A DNA stretch of 36,163 nt, taken from contig NZ_MJAH01000012.1 of assembly GCF_001746295.1 (NCBI RefSeq), positions 1 through 36,163 on the forward strand, given 5' to 3'. Made by a program: the position numbers and the translations under genes. Shown here piece by piece: positions 23,283 through 30,358 of this stretch. The notes below the pieces were generated by a model. The model ran no database searches. It saw only the letters and a program-made list of their open reading frames with translations, and was not told the DNA's origin. Position 1 is the stretch's first letter. Every line of letters begins with the position of its first letter. This DNA is from Streptomyces sp. LUP47B. GTDB taxonomy: Bacteria; Actinomycetota; Actinomycetes; Streptomycetales; Streptomycetaceae.

Positions 23283-24238
23283 GCCCGCGCCTCCTTCACC
23301 CGAGGATCGACAACCCGCTGCACCACATCCGCGAGCAAGGTCCCCACAACAGTCGCCACCGAGATCACCAGCACACACCCGAGCAGCACCGGATAGTCCG
23401 ACGACTGGGCCGCGGACCAGAACAGCAGCCCCATCCCCGGGTAGTTGAACAGCTGCTCGACAACCAGCGCCCCTCCGAACAGCACCGGCACGTAGTACCC
23501 GAGCATCGCCACCACCGGGGTCAGCGAGTTGCGGAACACATGCCGGAAGAGCACCGCGTACTGCGACGCACCCCCCGCCCGAGCGGTCCGCACATAGTCC
23601 TCGGAAAGGTTCTCCAGCGTCGCGCCCCGCATATAGCGGCTGAACACGGCCACCATGGACGCGGCCCCGGTGACCACGGGCAGCACCAGCCCCGCGGGAT
23701 CGGCCAACACCTGCCCCAGCGTGTCCCCTTGGGGGGCCTGCGACGGGAACCACCGAAGCGTCTGCGTGAACAGCAGAATCAGCAGCAGCCCCAGGAAGTA
23801 CACCGGCGTCGAGTACGCGACGAAGCTCAGCGTGGTGATGACATAGTCGGTCGGCTTGTTCCGTCGCACGGCCTGCCACATGCCGAGCGGCACGGCCAGC
23901 ACCAGCCCGACCATCGCGGACAGCACGGTCAACACCAGGGTCTTCGGCAGCCGTTGCTCGATCAGCCGGGAGACCGCTTCGTTCAGCGTGTACGAGGTCC
24001 CGAGATCCCCCTGCACCAACTCGCGCAGATACAGGACGTACTGCACGGGCAGGGACCGGTCGAGCCCCTGCTCGTGATTGAACGCGGCGATCTGCCCGGC
24101 CGTCGCCTGCGGCCCGAGGATCCCGCGCGCGGGACCCCCGGGAAGCGCGTGCAGCAGGCAGAAGACCACGATCGTGACGATCAGGATCACGGCGAGGGCC
24201 TGAAGGAGTCGGCGGACGAGATAGAGGGCCGTGTCCAC
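23279..24238 (-). CDS. Peptide-type ABC transporter permease (DppB-like)
   Basis: A 319-residue permease. An N-terminal helix (about 8-30, LLQALAVILIVTIVVFCLLHALPGG) is followed by a large extracytoplasmic loop with QYVLYLRELVQGDLGTSY, then five helices and the coupling motif RTARAGGASQYAVLFRHVFRNSL. This order is typical of DppB/OppB. The chosen GTG shares one base with the stop of the binding-protein gene (TAGTG). Two GTG codons 12 and 18 nt upstream are possible alternatives. It is coupled to the second permease by a 4-nt overlap. Confidence 0.93.
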   Translation of the reverse strand: MDTALYLVRRLLQALAVILIVTIVVFCLLHALPGGPARGILGPQATAGQIAAFNHEQGLDRSLPVQYVLYLRELVQGDLGTSYTLNEAVSRLIEQRLPKTLVLTVLSAMVGLVLAVPLGMWQAVRRNKPTDYVITTLSFVAYSTPVYFLGLLLILLFTQTLRWFPSQAPQGDTLGQVLADPAGLVLPVVTGAASMVAVFSRYMRGATLENLSEDYVRTARAGGASQYAVLFRHVFRNSLTPVVAMLGYYVPVLFGGALVVEQLFNYPGMGLLFWSAAQSSDYPVLLGCVLVISVATVVGTLLADVVQRVVDPRVKEARA

Positions 24239-25986
24239 TAGCCGATCCACTTCCACTGCGCCGGGTGGAAGTTGGCCAGCGAGTCCTGGGAGAAGCCGCC
24301 GAGCCCGTTCTTGAGGACGGAGATCTGGTAGTCCGGCTCGGGCAGCCAGATCACGGGCAGGTCCTTCGCGAGGGCCGCGCTGTAGTCCTGGATGGCCTGG
24401 TTCGAACTCGACGTCGTGGTGGCGGAGACGAGCTTGTCGACGTCCGGGTTCGAGTAGTTGCCGAAGTTGGAGCCGCCGCCCGTCTGGAACAGCGAGTCAC
24501 CGGTCGGGAAGGCGTTGAAGTACCAGCTGCCCGCCGTGCCGAAGAAACTCAGCTGCCACTTGCAGATCGACTGCCCCGACGTGCACTGCGGGGTCTGCGA
24601 GAGCACCGAGTTGACCGGTGCGGTCTTGATGGAGAACTTGACGCCGGTCTTCGCGAGCGAGGACTGGATCGCGCTCATCATGTTGTCGGTGACCGCGGAG
24701 CCGGACTGCGAGAGCACCTGCATCTCGAATTTCGTGCCCTTGGCGACGCCTTCACCGCACTTCGCCGGCTCGGAGCAGGTCATGACCCCGCCCTGCTCGC
24801 TCCAACCATGGCTGGTCAGCAGGGACTTGGCGGTGGCGTTCGAGAAGGGGTACGGGTTGTCCTTCTGCACCGACGACAGGAAGTCCGAGGCCTGTCCCTG
24901 TGGGATGGGACCGTAGCCGGGCACCGCCGTCCCGTTGAGGACGACCTTCGAGAGACTCGCCTGGTCGATGGAGTGCTGGATGGCCTGACGGGCGTAGAGC
25001 TGCTTGAACACCGCGCCCATCGCCGGGTTGTTGAAGTTGTACGGCATGTAGGTGATCGCCCAGCCCGACCACGGCTCCACCTTGAAGCCCTGCGCGGTGA
25101 AGCTGTCCTTCTGGTCGAGGTCGGTCGCCTCGATGTAGCCGTAGTCGACGCTGCCCGAACGCAGGGCGTTCTTCTCGGCGTCGGCGGTGGTGAAGGGGAG
25201 CAGGTTCACCGTGGGGATGTTCGCCTTCTCGCCGCCGTCGTACTTCTTGTTGGCGGTGAGGACCACCTTGCCGGCTGTGGTGAAGGACTTGACGGTGTAG
25301 GGGCCGCTGGTGGTCTTCCACAGCGGGTTCGAGGCGTAGCCGGAGATGTTCTTCGCCGCGTCGTTGAGGTACTTCCAGGCCTGCTTGGCATCCCGGCCGC
25401 CGGCCCAGGCGTGCTGCGGGAGCGGGTTGATGGAGTTCAGCTCGTTGGCGAGCATCCACTGCGGGTTGTAGGCCCTGTCGAAGGTGATCGTGAAATGGCG
25501 GGCGTCGACCGTCTTGAAGGACGTCCAGTTGTCCGGCGCCTTGCCGGGGTTGTAGCCCGCCCATTCGCTCTTGTTCGCCTTGATGAGGTCGAACCAGAAC
25601 TTCACGTCCGCCGAGGTGATCGGCTTCCCGTCGCTCCAGTGCCGGTCGCCCAGGGTGATCGTCACGCTCTTGTTGTCGGCGGCGAACCTGGCGTCCGTGG
25701 CGACCGAACCGGCCTTGTTCCAGCCGATCTTGCCGGTCGAGCCGTCGTAGGCGATGAGCGGTTCCCACAGCGTGTTCGCGATGGAGATGTTGTTGGTGTT
25801 GAGGTGCGCCGCGGTGCCGATCGGCAGGATCCAGTTCGGGGTGAAGTTCGCGGGCAGCGCGTAGTTGATCGTGTCGTGCGAGGAGGACGACGACGAGCCG
25901 CTCGACCCGGAACACGCGGTGAGCAGCAAGGTGCCCGCGCTGAGGGCGGCGGCACCGGCGAGGAGTCTCGTGCGGGCAGGGGGCAT
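24238..25986 (-). CDS. Extracellular solute-binding lipoprotein, family 5 (peptide type)
   Basis: A 582-residue family 5 binding protein. The ATG at 25986 has AGGAG 6 nt upstream. The signal peptide ends in lipobox LLTAC, giving lipidated C25, followed by a Gly/Ser linker. Family features include NTLWEPLIAYDGSTGKIGW, ITLGDRHWSDGKPITSADVKFWFDL (read across 130-155), GPYTVKSF and a C-terminal LPVIWLPEP. It should bind peptides or glycosylated peptides outside the membrane and hand them to the two permeases. It is the first gene of a five-gene unit ending with the ROK kinase, and is divergent from the ROK repressor. The ligand is unknown. Confidence 0.94.
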   Translation of the reverse strand: MPPARTRLLAGAAALSAGTLLLTACSGSSGSSSSSSHDTINYALPANFTPNWILPIGTAAHLNTNNISIANTLWEPLIAYDGSTGKIGWNKAGSVATDARFAADNKSVTITLGDRHWSDGKPITSADVKFWFDLIKANKSEWAGYNPGKAPDNWTSFKTVDARHFTITFDRAYNPQWMLANELNSINPLPQHAWAGGRDAKQAWKYLNDAAKNISGYASNPLWKTTSGPYTVKSFTTAGKVVLTANKKYDGGEKANIPTVNLLPFTTADAEKNALRSGSVDYGYIEATDLDQKDSFTAQGFKVEPWSGWAITYMPYNFNNPAMGAVFKQLYARQAIQHSIDQASLSKVVLNGTAVPGYGPIPQGQASDFLSSVQKDNPYPFSNATAKSLLTSHGWSEQGGVMTCSEPAKCGEGVAKGTKFEMQVLSQSGSAVTDNMMSAIQSSLAKTGVKFSIKTAPVNSVLSQTPQCTSGQSICKWQLSFFGTAGSWYFNAFPTGDSLFQTGGGSNFGNYSNPDVDKLVSATTTSSSNQAIQDYSAALAKDLPVIWLPEPDYQISVLKNGLGGFSQDSLANFHPAQWKWIG

Positions 25987-26072
25987 GGCTTGCTCCTGGG
26001 ACCAGGGAAGTGGTAGCGGGGGGTGGGGCAAGTGAACGCCCCCTCTGTTGGAAGAAATAGGCGTGCCGCTGT

Positions 26073-26104
26073 AAAAAGCCTGTTTCTACTGTTCTGGAAA
26101 AAGC
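26073..26104. promoter_or_regulatory. Candidate operator between the binding-protein operon and the ROK repressor
   Basis: Inside the 182-nt divergent gap two AAAAAGC heptamers lie 25 bp apart (26073-26079 and 26098-26104). They flank CTGTTTCTACTGTTCTGG, which itself holds the similar pair CTGTTTC and CTGTTCT. The stretch is unusually A/T-rich for this genome. Its location suits autoregulation and operon control by the ROK repressor. No promoter hexamers could be fixed with confidence. Confidence 0.45.
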
Positions 26105-26168
26105 GCAGAGGGGTTTTTCGGGCCTACGCTCGACGCCTGGGCCGTCGAATTCGGGAGTAACTTCGACC

Positions 26169-27356
26169 ATGCTTGAAAAAAGTCCGCCACCGCATCGACG
26201 GCACGGCTCCGGCTTCTCCTCGCTCGCCGAAGGAGTGCTCGAACTCCTCGCCTCCGGGCAGGCGTCGACCCGTACGGAGCTCGCCGCACTGCTCGGCGCC
26301 GCACCCTCGACCGTGTCCTTCGCGGTCGGTCAGCTGCTCGCACACGGCCTGGTCGCCGAGGAGGGCACCCGGTCCTCCACCGGCGGGCGGCCGCGCAAGG
26401 TGCTGCGGCTCGGCGGCAGCGACGGGTACGCGGTCGCGGCCGACCTCGGCGGAAAGCACGCGCATGTCGGGGTCGTGCACCCCGGCGGCGGTCTCACCGA
26501 CGTGTCGACCGTGCCGTTCGCCACGGCGGACGGGCCCGAGGCCGCGCTGCCCGGCCTGGCGGACACGCTCCAGGCGCTGATCGACCGGCACGGCCGGGAG
26601 CAGTTGCGGGGCGTCGGTCTGTGCCTGCCGGGTCCGGTCGACGTCGAGCCGGGCCTCGTCACCCTTCCGGCGCGCATGCCCGGCTGGAACCGCTTCCCCG
26701 TACGGGACTGGTTCGAGGAGCGCTTCGCCGTCCCGGTGGCCGTCGAGAACGACGCCAACTGCATGGCCGTGGGCGAGCACAGTGTCCGGCCCGTCGAGCA
26801 CCGGCAGTCGATCATGGTGAAGGTGGGCTCCGGGATCGGGGCGGGCGTCATCGCGGACGGGCGGCTGTATCGGGGCGCGACCGGAGGGGCGGGGGAGATC
26901 ACCCACGTCCGCGTCGAGGCCGCCCAGGACACCCCGTGCTCCTGCGGCAACACGGGCTGCCTGGAGACGGTCGCCTCGGGCGCGGCACTGGTCAGGATCC
27001 TGCGGGAGCGGGGCCTGCCGGTGGCGGGCACCGAGGACGTCGTACGCCTCGCCCTCGACGCCGACCCCGAAGCGACCCGCGCGGTCCGCCAGGCCGGCCG
27101 CTACCTCGGCCAGGTCCTCGCCGCCAACGTCAACTTCTTCAACCCCGACGCCGTGTACCTGGGCGGCATCCTCTCCACGCTGGAGCCGTTCGTCGCGGCG
27201 GTGCGGAGCCAGCTGTACGAGGGCTGCCATCCGCTGGTGACCCAGCACCTGGTGATCGAGCGGACGTCACTGGGGGCGGACGCGGGGTTGGCGGGGGCGG
27301 GCCAGTTCGCGCTGCAAAGAGCATTGGCCCGGGCGATGCAGGCGGTGACCGGGTGA
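26169..27356 (+). CDS. ROK-family transcriptional repressor
   Basis: A 395-residue NagC/XylR-type regulator. The N-terminal winged helix-turn-helix (about 18-78) has STRTELAALLGAAPSTVSFAVGQLLAHGLV. The ROK domain follows, with VAADLGGKHAHVGVV, VAVENDANCMAVGE, KVGSGIGAGVI and the full zinc motif EITHV...CSCGNTGCLE. The ATG has GGGAG about 12 nt upstream. It is divergent from the peptide-type ABC operon and 115 nt upstream of the M81 peptidase gene, so it probably represses both until a sugar or sugar-phosphate derived from the substrate binds. Unlike the kinase at 19862 it keeps all three cysteines. Confidence 0.93.
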   Translation: MLEKSPPPHRRHGSGFSSLAEGVLELLASGQASTRTELAALLGAAPSTVSFAVGQLLAHGLVAEEGTRSSTGGRPRKVLRLGGSDGYAVAADLGGKHAHVGVVHPGGGLTDVSTVPFATADGPEAALPGLADTLQALIDRHGREQLRGVGLCLPGPVDVEPGLVTLPARMPGWNRFPVRDWFEERFAVPVAVENDANCMAVGEHSVRPVEHRQSIMVKVGSGIGAGVIADGRLYRGATGGAGEITHVRVEAAQDTPCSCGNTGCLETVASGAALVRILRERGLPVAGTEDVVRLALDADPEATRAVRQAGRYLGQVLAANVNFFNPDAVYLGGILSTLEPFVAAVRSQLYEGCHPLVTQHLVIERTSLGADAGLAGAGQFALQRALARAMQAVTG

Positions 27357-27378
27357 GCGGGGATTCAGGTGACCGGCC

Positions 27379-27436
27379 CATGGGCGCGGGACCGTGTCCA
27401 TGGGCGGCTCCGCCGCGTGGGCGCGACCAGCCACAG
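27379..27436. repeat. Streptomyces-type palindromic intergenic repeat
   Basis: This fills much of the 115-nt gap between the ROK repressor and the M81 peptidase gene. It has GGGCGCGGGACCGTGTCC, the palindromic core GCGGCTCCGCCGC, and GTGGGCGCGACCAGCC. It matches the copy at 23196-23251. CCCATGG also flanks the left arm in inverted form. It can fold into a stable hairpin and might limit read-through into the peptidase gene. Confidence 0.8.
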
Positions 27437-27471
27437 CGAAGCCGCGGACAACAGACGACCTGGAGCACTTC

Positions 27472-28977
27472 ATGCCCTCCTCTCCCGTGATCGCCGTCGC
27501 AGGCCTCGGCATCGAGTCCTCGACCTTCTCCCCGGCACGCACGGACGCCCCCGCGTTCCACCCGCTGCGCGGTGACGACGTCCTCACCCGCTACCCCTTT
27601 CTCGCCCCGGGACGACCGTTGCGCGAGGCCGCCGACTGGCGGGGCACCCTCGTGGGCAAGGCGCTCCCGGGAGGGACGGTCACAGCCGCCGCCTACGCCG
27701 ACCTGACCGACGAACTCCTGGACAGACTGAGCCGATTGGGTCCCGTCGACGGCCTCTGGTACGACATCCACGGCGCGATGACCGTCGAGGGCCTGGACGA
27801 CGCCGAGGCCGAACTCCTGCGCCGCATAAGGAAGATCACAGGACCCGACACGATCATCTCCGCCTCCATGGACCTGCACGGCAACGTCTCCCGCGAACTG
27901 CTGCACCGCACCGACCTGATCACCTGTTACCGCATGGCCCCGCACGAGGACGCGATGGAGACGAAGGAGCGGGCCGCCCGCAACCTCGTGAACCACCTCA
28001 CGAGCGGCGCTCCCCGCCCGGTCAAGGCCTGGATCCCGGTCCCCGTGCTGCTGGCCGGTGAGCAGACCTCCACCCGGATCGAGCCGGCGAAGAGCGTCTA
28101 CGCCGCAGTGGCGGAGGTGGAGGCGACCGACGGAGTGACGGACGCGGCGATCTGGGTCGGCTACGCGTGGGCGGACGAGCCCCGCAACCGGGCCGCGGTC
28201 GTCGTCACGGGTTCCTCCGCGGACGCGGTGACGACCGGTGCCGAACGGCTCGCCCGCGGCTTCTGGAAGGCCCGTCACGACTTCGACTTCGTCGCCCCGA
28301 CCGGCACGCTCGAGGAGTGCCTGGACGCGGCGCTGGCCTCACGGAGGCGGCCGTACTTCATCAGCGACACCGGCGACAACCCGACCGCGGGCGGCGCCGG
28401 TGATGTCACCTGGGGACTCCAAGAGGTGCTGGCCCGCCCGGAGTTCAAGGATCCCTCGGGCCCGGTGGTCATCTACGCCTCGCTCCCGGGCCCGGCCGCC
28501 GTCGACACGGCCGTACGGGCCGGCGTCGGTGCCACGGTCACCGTGACCGCGGGTGCCGAGGTCGACGACCGTCACGCGGGCCCGCTCACGCTGACCGGTG
28601 TGGTCCACGCGATCCGGCACGGTGACCAGCACGCGGTGACCGAGGCGGTGCTGCGGGTGGGAAGCGTGTACGTGATCCTCACGCGCCTGAGGAAGCCGTA
28701 CCACTGTGAACACGACTTCACCGACCTGGAGTTGGCGCCGCGCGAGGCGGACCTCGTCCTGGTCAAGATCGGGTATCTGGAGCCCGAGCTGTTCGCGATG
28801 GCCGCCGACTGGAAGATGGCCCTCACCCCGGGCGGCGTCGACCAGGACCTGCCGCGCCTGGGCCACCGACGGATCCGCCGACCGATGTTCCCCTTCGACC
28901 GGGAGATGCCCGACCCGGACCTCAGGGCTCGGCTGGTCCCGTCCTCGGACGAGGAGCTGACCGGGCCCGACGAGTGA
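27472..28977 (+). CDS. M81 family (MlrC/microcystinase C-like) metallopeptidase
   Basis: A 501-residue protein. The N-terminal domain has GLGIESSTFSP (often HETNTFSP in the family), WYDIHGAM (H100), SMDLHGN (D134, H136) and APHED (H158, E159), the expected metal ligands. The C-terminal domain carries FISDTGDNPTAGGAGDVTW, a strong MlrC C-domain signature. MlrC of microcystin degraders hydrolyses the final linear peptide, but most homologues have unknown substrates. The ATG at 27472 has GGAG 6 nt upstream; the longer frame runs through the palindromic repeat and was rejected. There is no signal peptide, so it acts in the cytoplasm, probably on what the divergent ABC transporter imports. Confidence 0.9.
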   Translation: MPSSPVIAVAGLGIESSTFSPARTDAPAFHPLRGDDVLTRYPFLAPGRPLREAADWRGTLVGKALPGGTVTAAAYADLTDELLDRLSRLGPVDGLWYDIHGAMTVEGLDDAEAELLRRIRKITGPDTIISASMDLHGNVSRELLHRTDLITCYRMAPHEDAMETKERAARNLVNHLTSGAPRPVKAWIPVPVLLAGEQTSTRIEPAKSVYAAVAEVEATDGVTDAAIWVGYAWADEPRNRAAVVVTGSSADAVTTGAERLARGFWKARHDFDFVAPTGTLEECLDAALASRRRPYFISDTGDNPTAGGAGDVTWGLQEVLARPEFKDPSGPVVIYASLPGPAAVDTAVRAGVGATVTVTAGAEVDDRHAGPLTLTGVVHAIRHGDQHAVTEAVLRVGSVYVILTRLRKPYHCEHDFTDLELAPREADLVLVKIGYLEPELFAMAADWKMALTPGGVDQDLPRLGHRRIRRPMFPFDREMPDPDLRARLVPSSDEELTGPDE

Positions 28978-28984
28978 GGTGCCG

Positions 28985-29578
28985 CTAGTCGACCGCCGCC
29001 GCGATCAGCAGGTCCAGGAGGGCGATCAGCACGTCCCGGGACGACTCGCGTCGCCGTGCGTCGCACAACACCACCGGGACGCCCTCCGGGAGGGCCAGGG
29101 ACTCCCTGATGTCCTCGGCGGGGTACGGGTGCCGGCCCTCGAAGCCGTTCACGGCGACGACGAAGGGGATGCGGCGGCGTTCGAAGAAGTCCACCGCGGC
29201 GAAGCTCGACTCCGGGCGCCGGACGTCGATGAGCACGACCGCGCCCAGGGCGCCGATGGCGAGGTCGTTCCACATGAACCAGAACCGCTGCTGGCCCGGG
29301 GTGCCGAAGAGATAGAGCACGAGTTCGTCGCTGATGGTGATCCGGCCGAAGTCCATGGCCACGGTGGTGGCCCGCTTCTGCTCGATCCCGGCGAGGTCGT
29401 CGACGCCGAGGCCCGCGACGGTGAGGGGTTCTTCGGTGCGCAGCGGGGCGATCTCGCTGACCGACCCGACCATGGTGGTCTTGCCGACCCCGAAGCCGCC
29501 GGCGATGAGGATCTTGACGGTGTCGGGTGCGGTGGGAGCACCGGCTGTCTCGGTGGCGAGCGGGTCAGAGCCGGCCAA
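28985..29578 (-). CDS. cvnD: Conservon GTPase CvnD (second conservon)
   Basis: A 197-residue GTPase-like protein. It has AGGFGVGKTT (K33), TTVAMDFG, LFGTPGQQRF and, in place of NKxD, VNGFE. The start is a TTG 14 nt inside cvnC with GAGGG 6 nt upstream. No ATG or GTG is available before the P-loop strand, and the first conservon has the same 14-nt overlap, which supports this choice. Its stop lies only 7 nt from the stop of the convergent M81 peptidase gene, with no room for a terminator. Confidence 0.93.
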   Translation of the reverse strand: MAGSDPLATETAGAPTAPDTVKILIAGGFGVGKTTMVGSVSEIAPLRTEEPLTVAGLGVDDLAGIEQKRATTVAMDFGRITISDELVLYLFGTPGQQRFWFMWNDLAIGALGAVVLIDVRRPESSFAAVDFFERRRIPFVVAVNGFEGRHPYPAEDIRESLALPEGVPVVLCDARRRESSRDVLIALLDLLIAAAVD

Positions 29579-29924
29579 GGCCTTCCCTCACTTTCTGCAA
29601 CAGGTCCAGGTCCGGGGTGCGGGGCGAGACGGGACGTGGCGGATGCGCGGTGATGAGGCCCGCCTCCAGCAGATCGCAGAGCATGATCACGACCACGCTG
29701 ACCGGGAGGTCGAGCAGCGCGGCCAGCTCCGCCACGGCGACCGGGCGGGCGCACCGGCGCAGGATGCGGGTCTGCTCGGCCTGCGGGCGGGGGGCGAGTT
29801 CCGGTGGCGGATCCACCGCGGTGACCGTCGTGATGAGGGTGAAATCGGCACGGCTGGGCCGCGTCCTTCCGCCGGTCAGGGCGAACGGTCGCACCAGCCT
29901 GCCCGCCGCGTCGCTGTCGGTCAC
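29565..29924 (-). CDS. cvnC: Conservon protein CvnC (DUF742, second conservon)
   Basis: A 119-residue DUF742 protein. It has RLVRPFALTGGRTRP, FTLITTVTAV, a helix-turn-helix-like VAVAELAALLDLPVSVVVIMLCDLL, then GLITAHPPRP, and it ends DLDLLQKVREGLGRL. The GTG start is 1 nt past the cvnB stop. It overlaps cvnD by 14 nt. It is shorter than the first conservon's CvnC but keeps the core. Confidence 0.93.
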   Translation of the reverse strand: MTDSDAAGRLVRPFALTGGRTRPSRADFTLITTVTAVDPPPELAPRPQAEQTRILRRCARPVAVAELAALLDLPVSVVVIMLCDLLEAGLITAHPPRPVSPRTPDLDLLQKVREGLGRL

Positions 29925-29925
29925 C

Positions 29926-30348
29926 TCACCCGCCGGTCGGGCCGATGCCGGCCCGCGGTGCCGCGCTGAGGTGCTCGCCGATCTTCTTCACCAGCATGTT
30001 CATCTGGTACGCCACGACGCCGACGTCGGCGTTCGGCCCGGTGAGCACGACGAGATGGGCGCCGGGCCCCGCGGAGGTGAGGATCAGGAAACTGTTCGCC
30101 ATCTCGATGAGTGCCTGCCGCACCGGGCCGCCCCGGAAATCCATGCTGACCCCCTTGCTCAGGCTCATCAGACCGGACGCGGTCGCCGCCAGCCGCTCGG
30201 CGTCGTCGCGCAGGAACCCGGTGGACTTGCTGACGACCAGCCCGTCCTCCGAGAGCACGACGGCCTGGGTCACGTCGGCGACCCGCTCCACGAGTCCGGT
30301 GAGCAGCTGGTCCAGCTGGGTGTGCGTGGCGGGGGTGGGGCGTGTCAT
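29926..30348 (-). CDS. cvnB: Conservon protein CvnB (roadblock/LC7, second conservon)
   Basis: A 140-residue roadblock/LC7 protein (QLDQLLTGLVERVADVTQAVVLSEDGLVVS, then ALIEMANSFLILTSAGPGAHL and VVAYQMNMLVKKIGEHL). The ATG at 30348 has AAGGA 6 nt upstream. The frame is open far upstream, but that part lies inside the low-complexity 3' end of cvnA and has no homology. It starts 10 nt after the cvnA stop. Confidence 0.94.
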   Translation of the reverse strand: MTRPTPATHTQLDQLLTGLVERVADVTQAVVLSEDGLVVSKSTGFLRDDAERLAATASGLMSLSKGVSMDFRGGPVRQALIEMANSFLILTSAGPGAHLVVLTGPNADVGVVAYQMNMLVKKIGEHLSAAPRAGIGPTGG

Positions 30349-30358
30349 GGCGTGTCCT

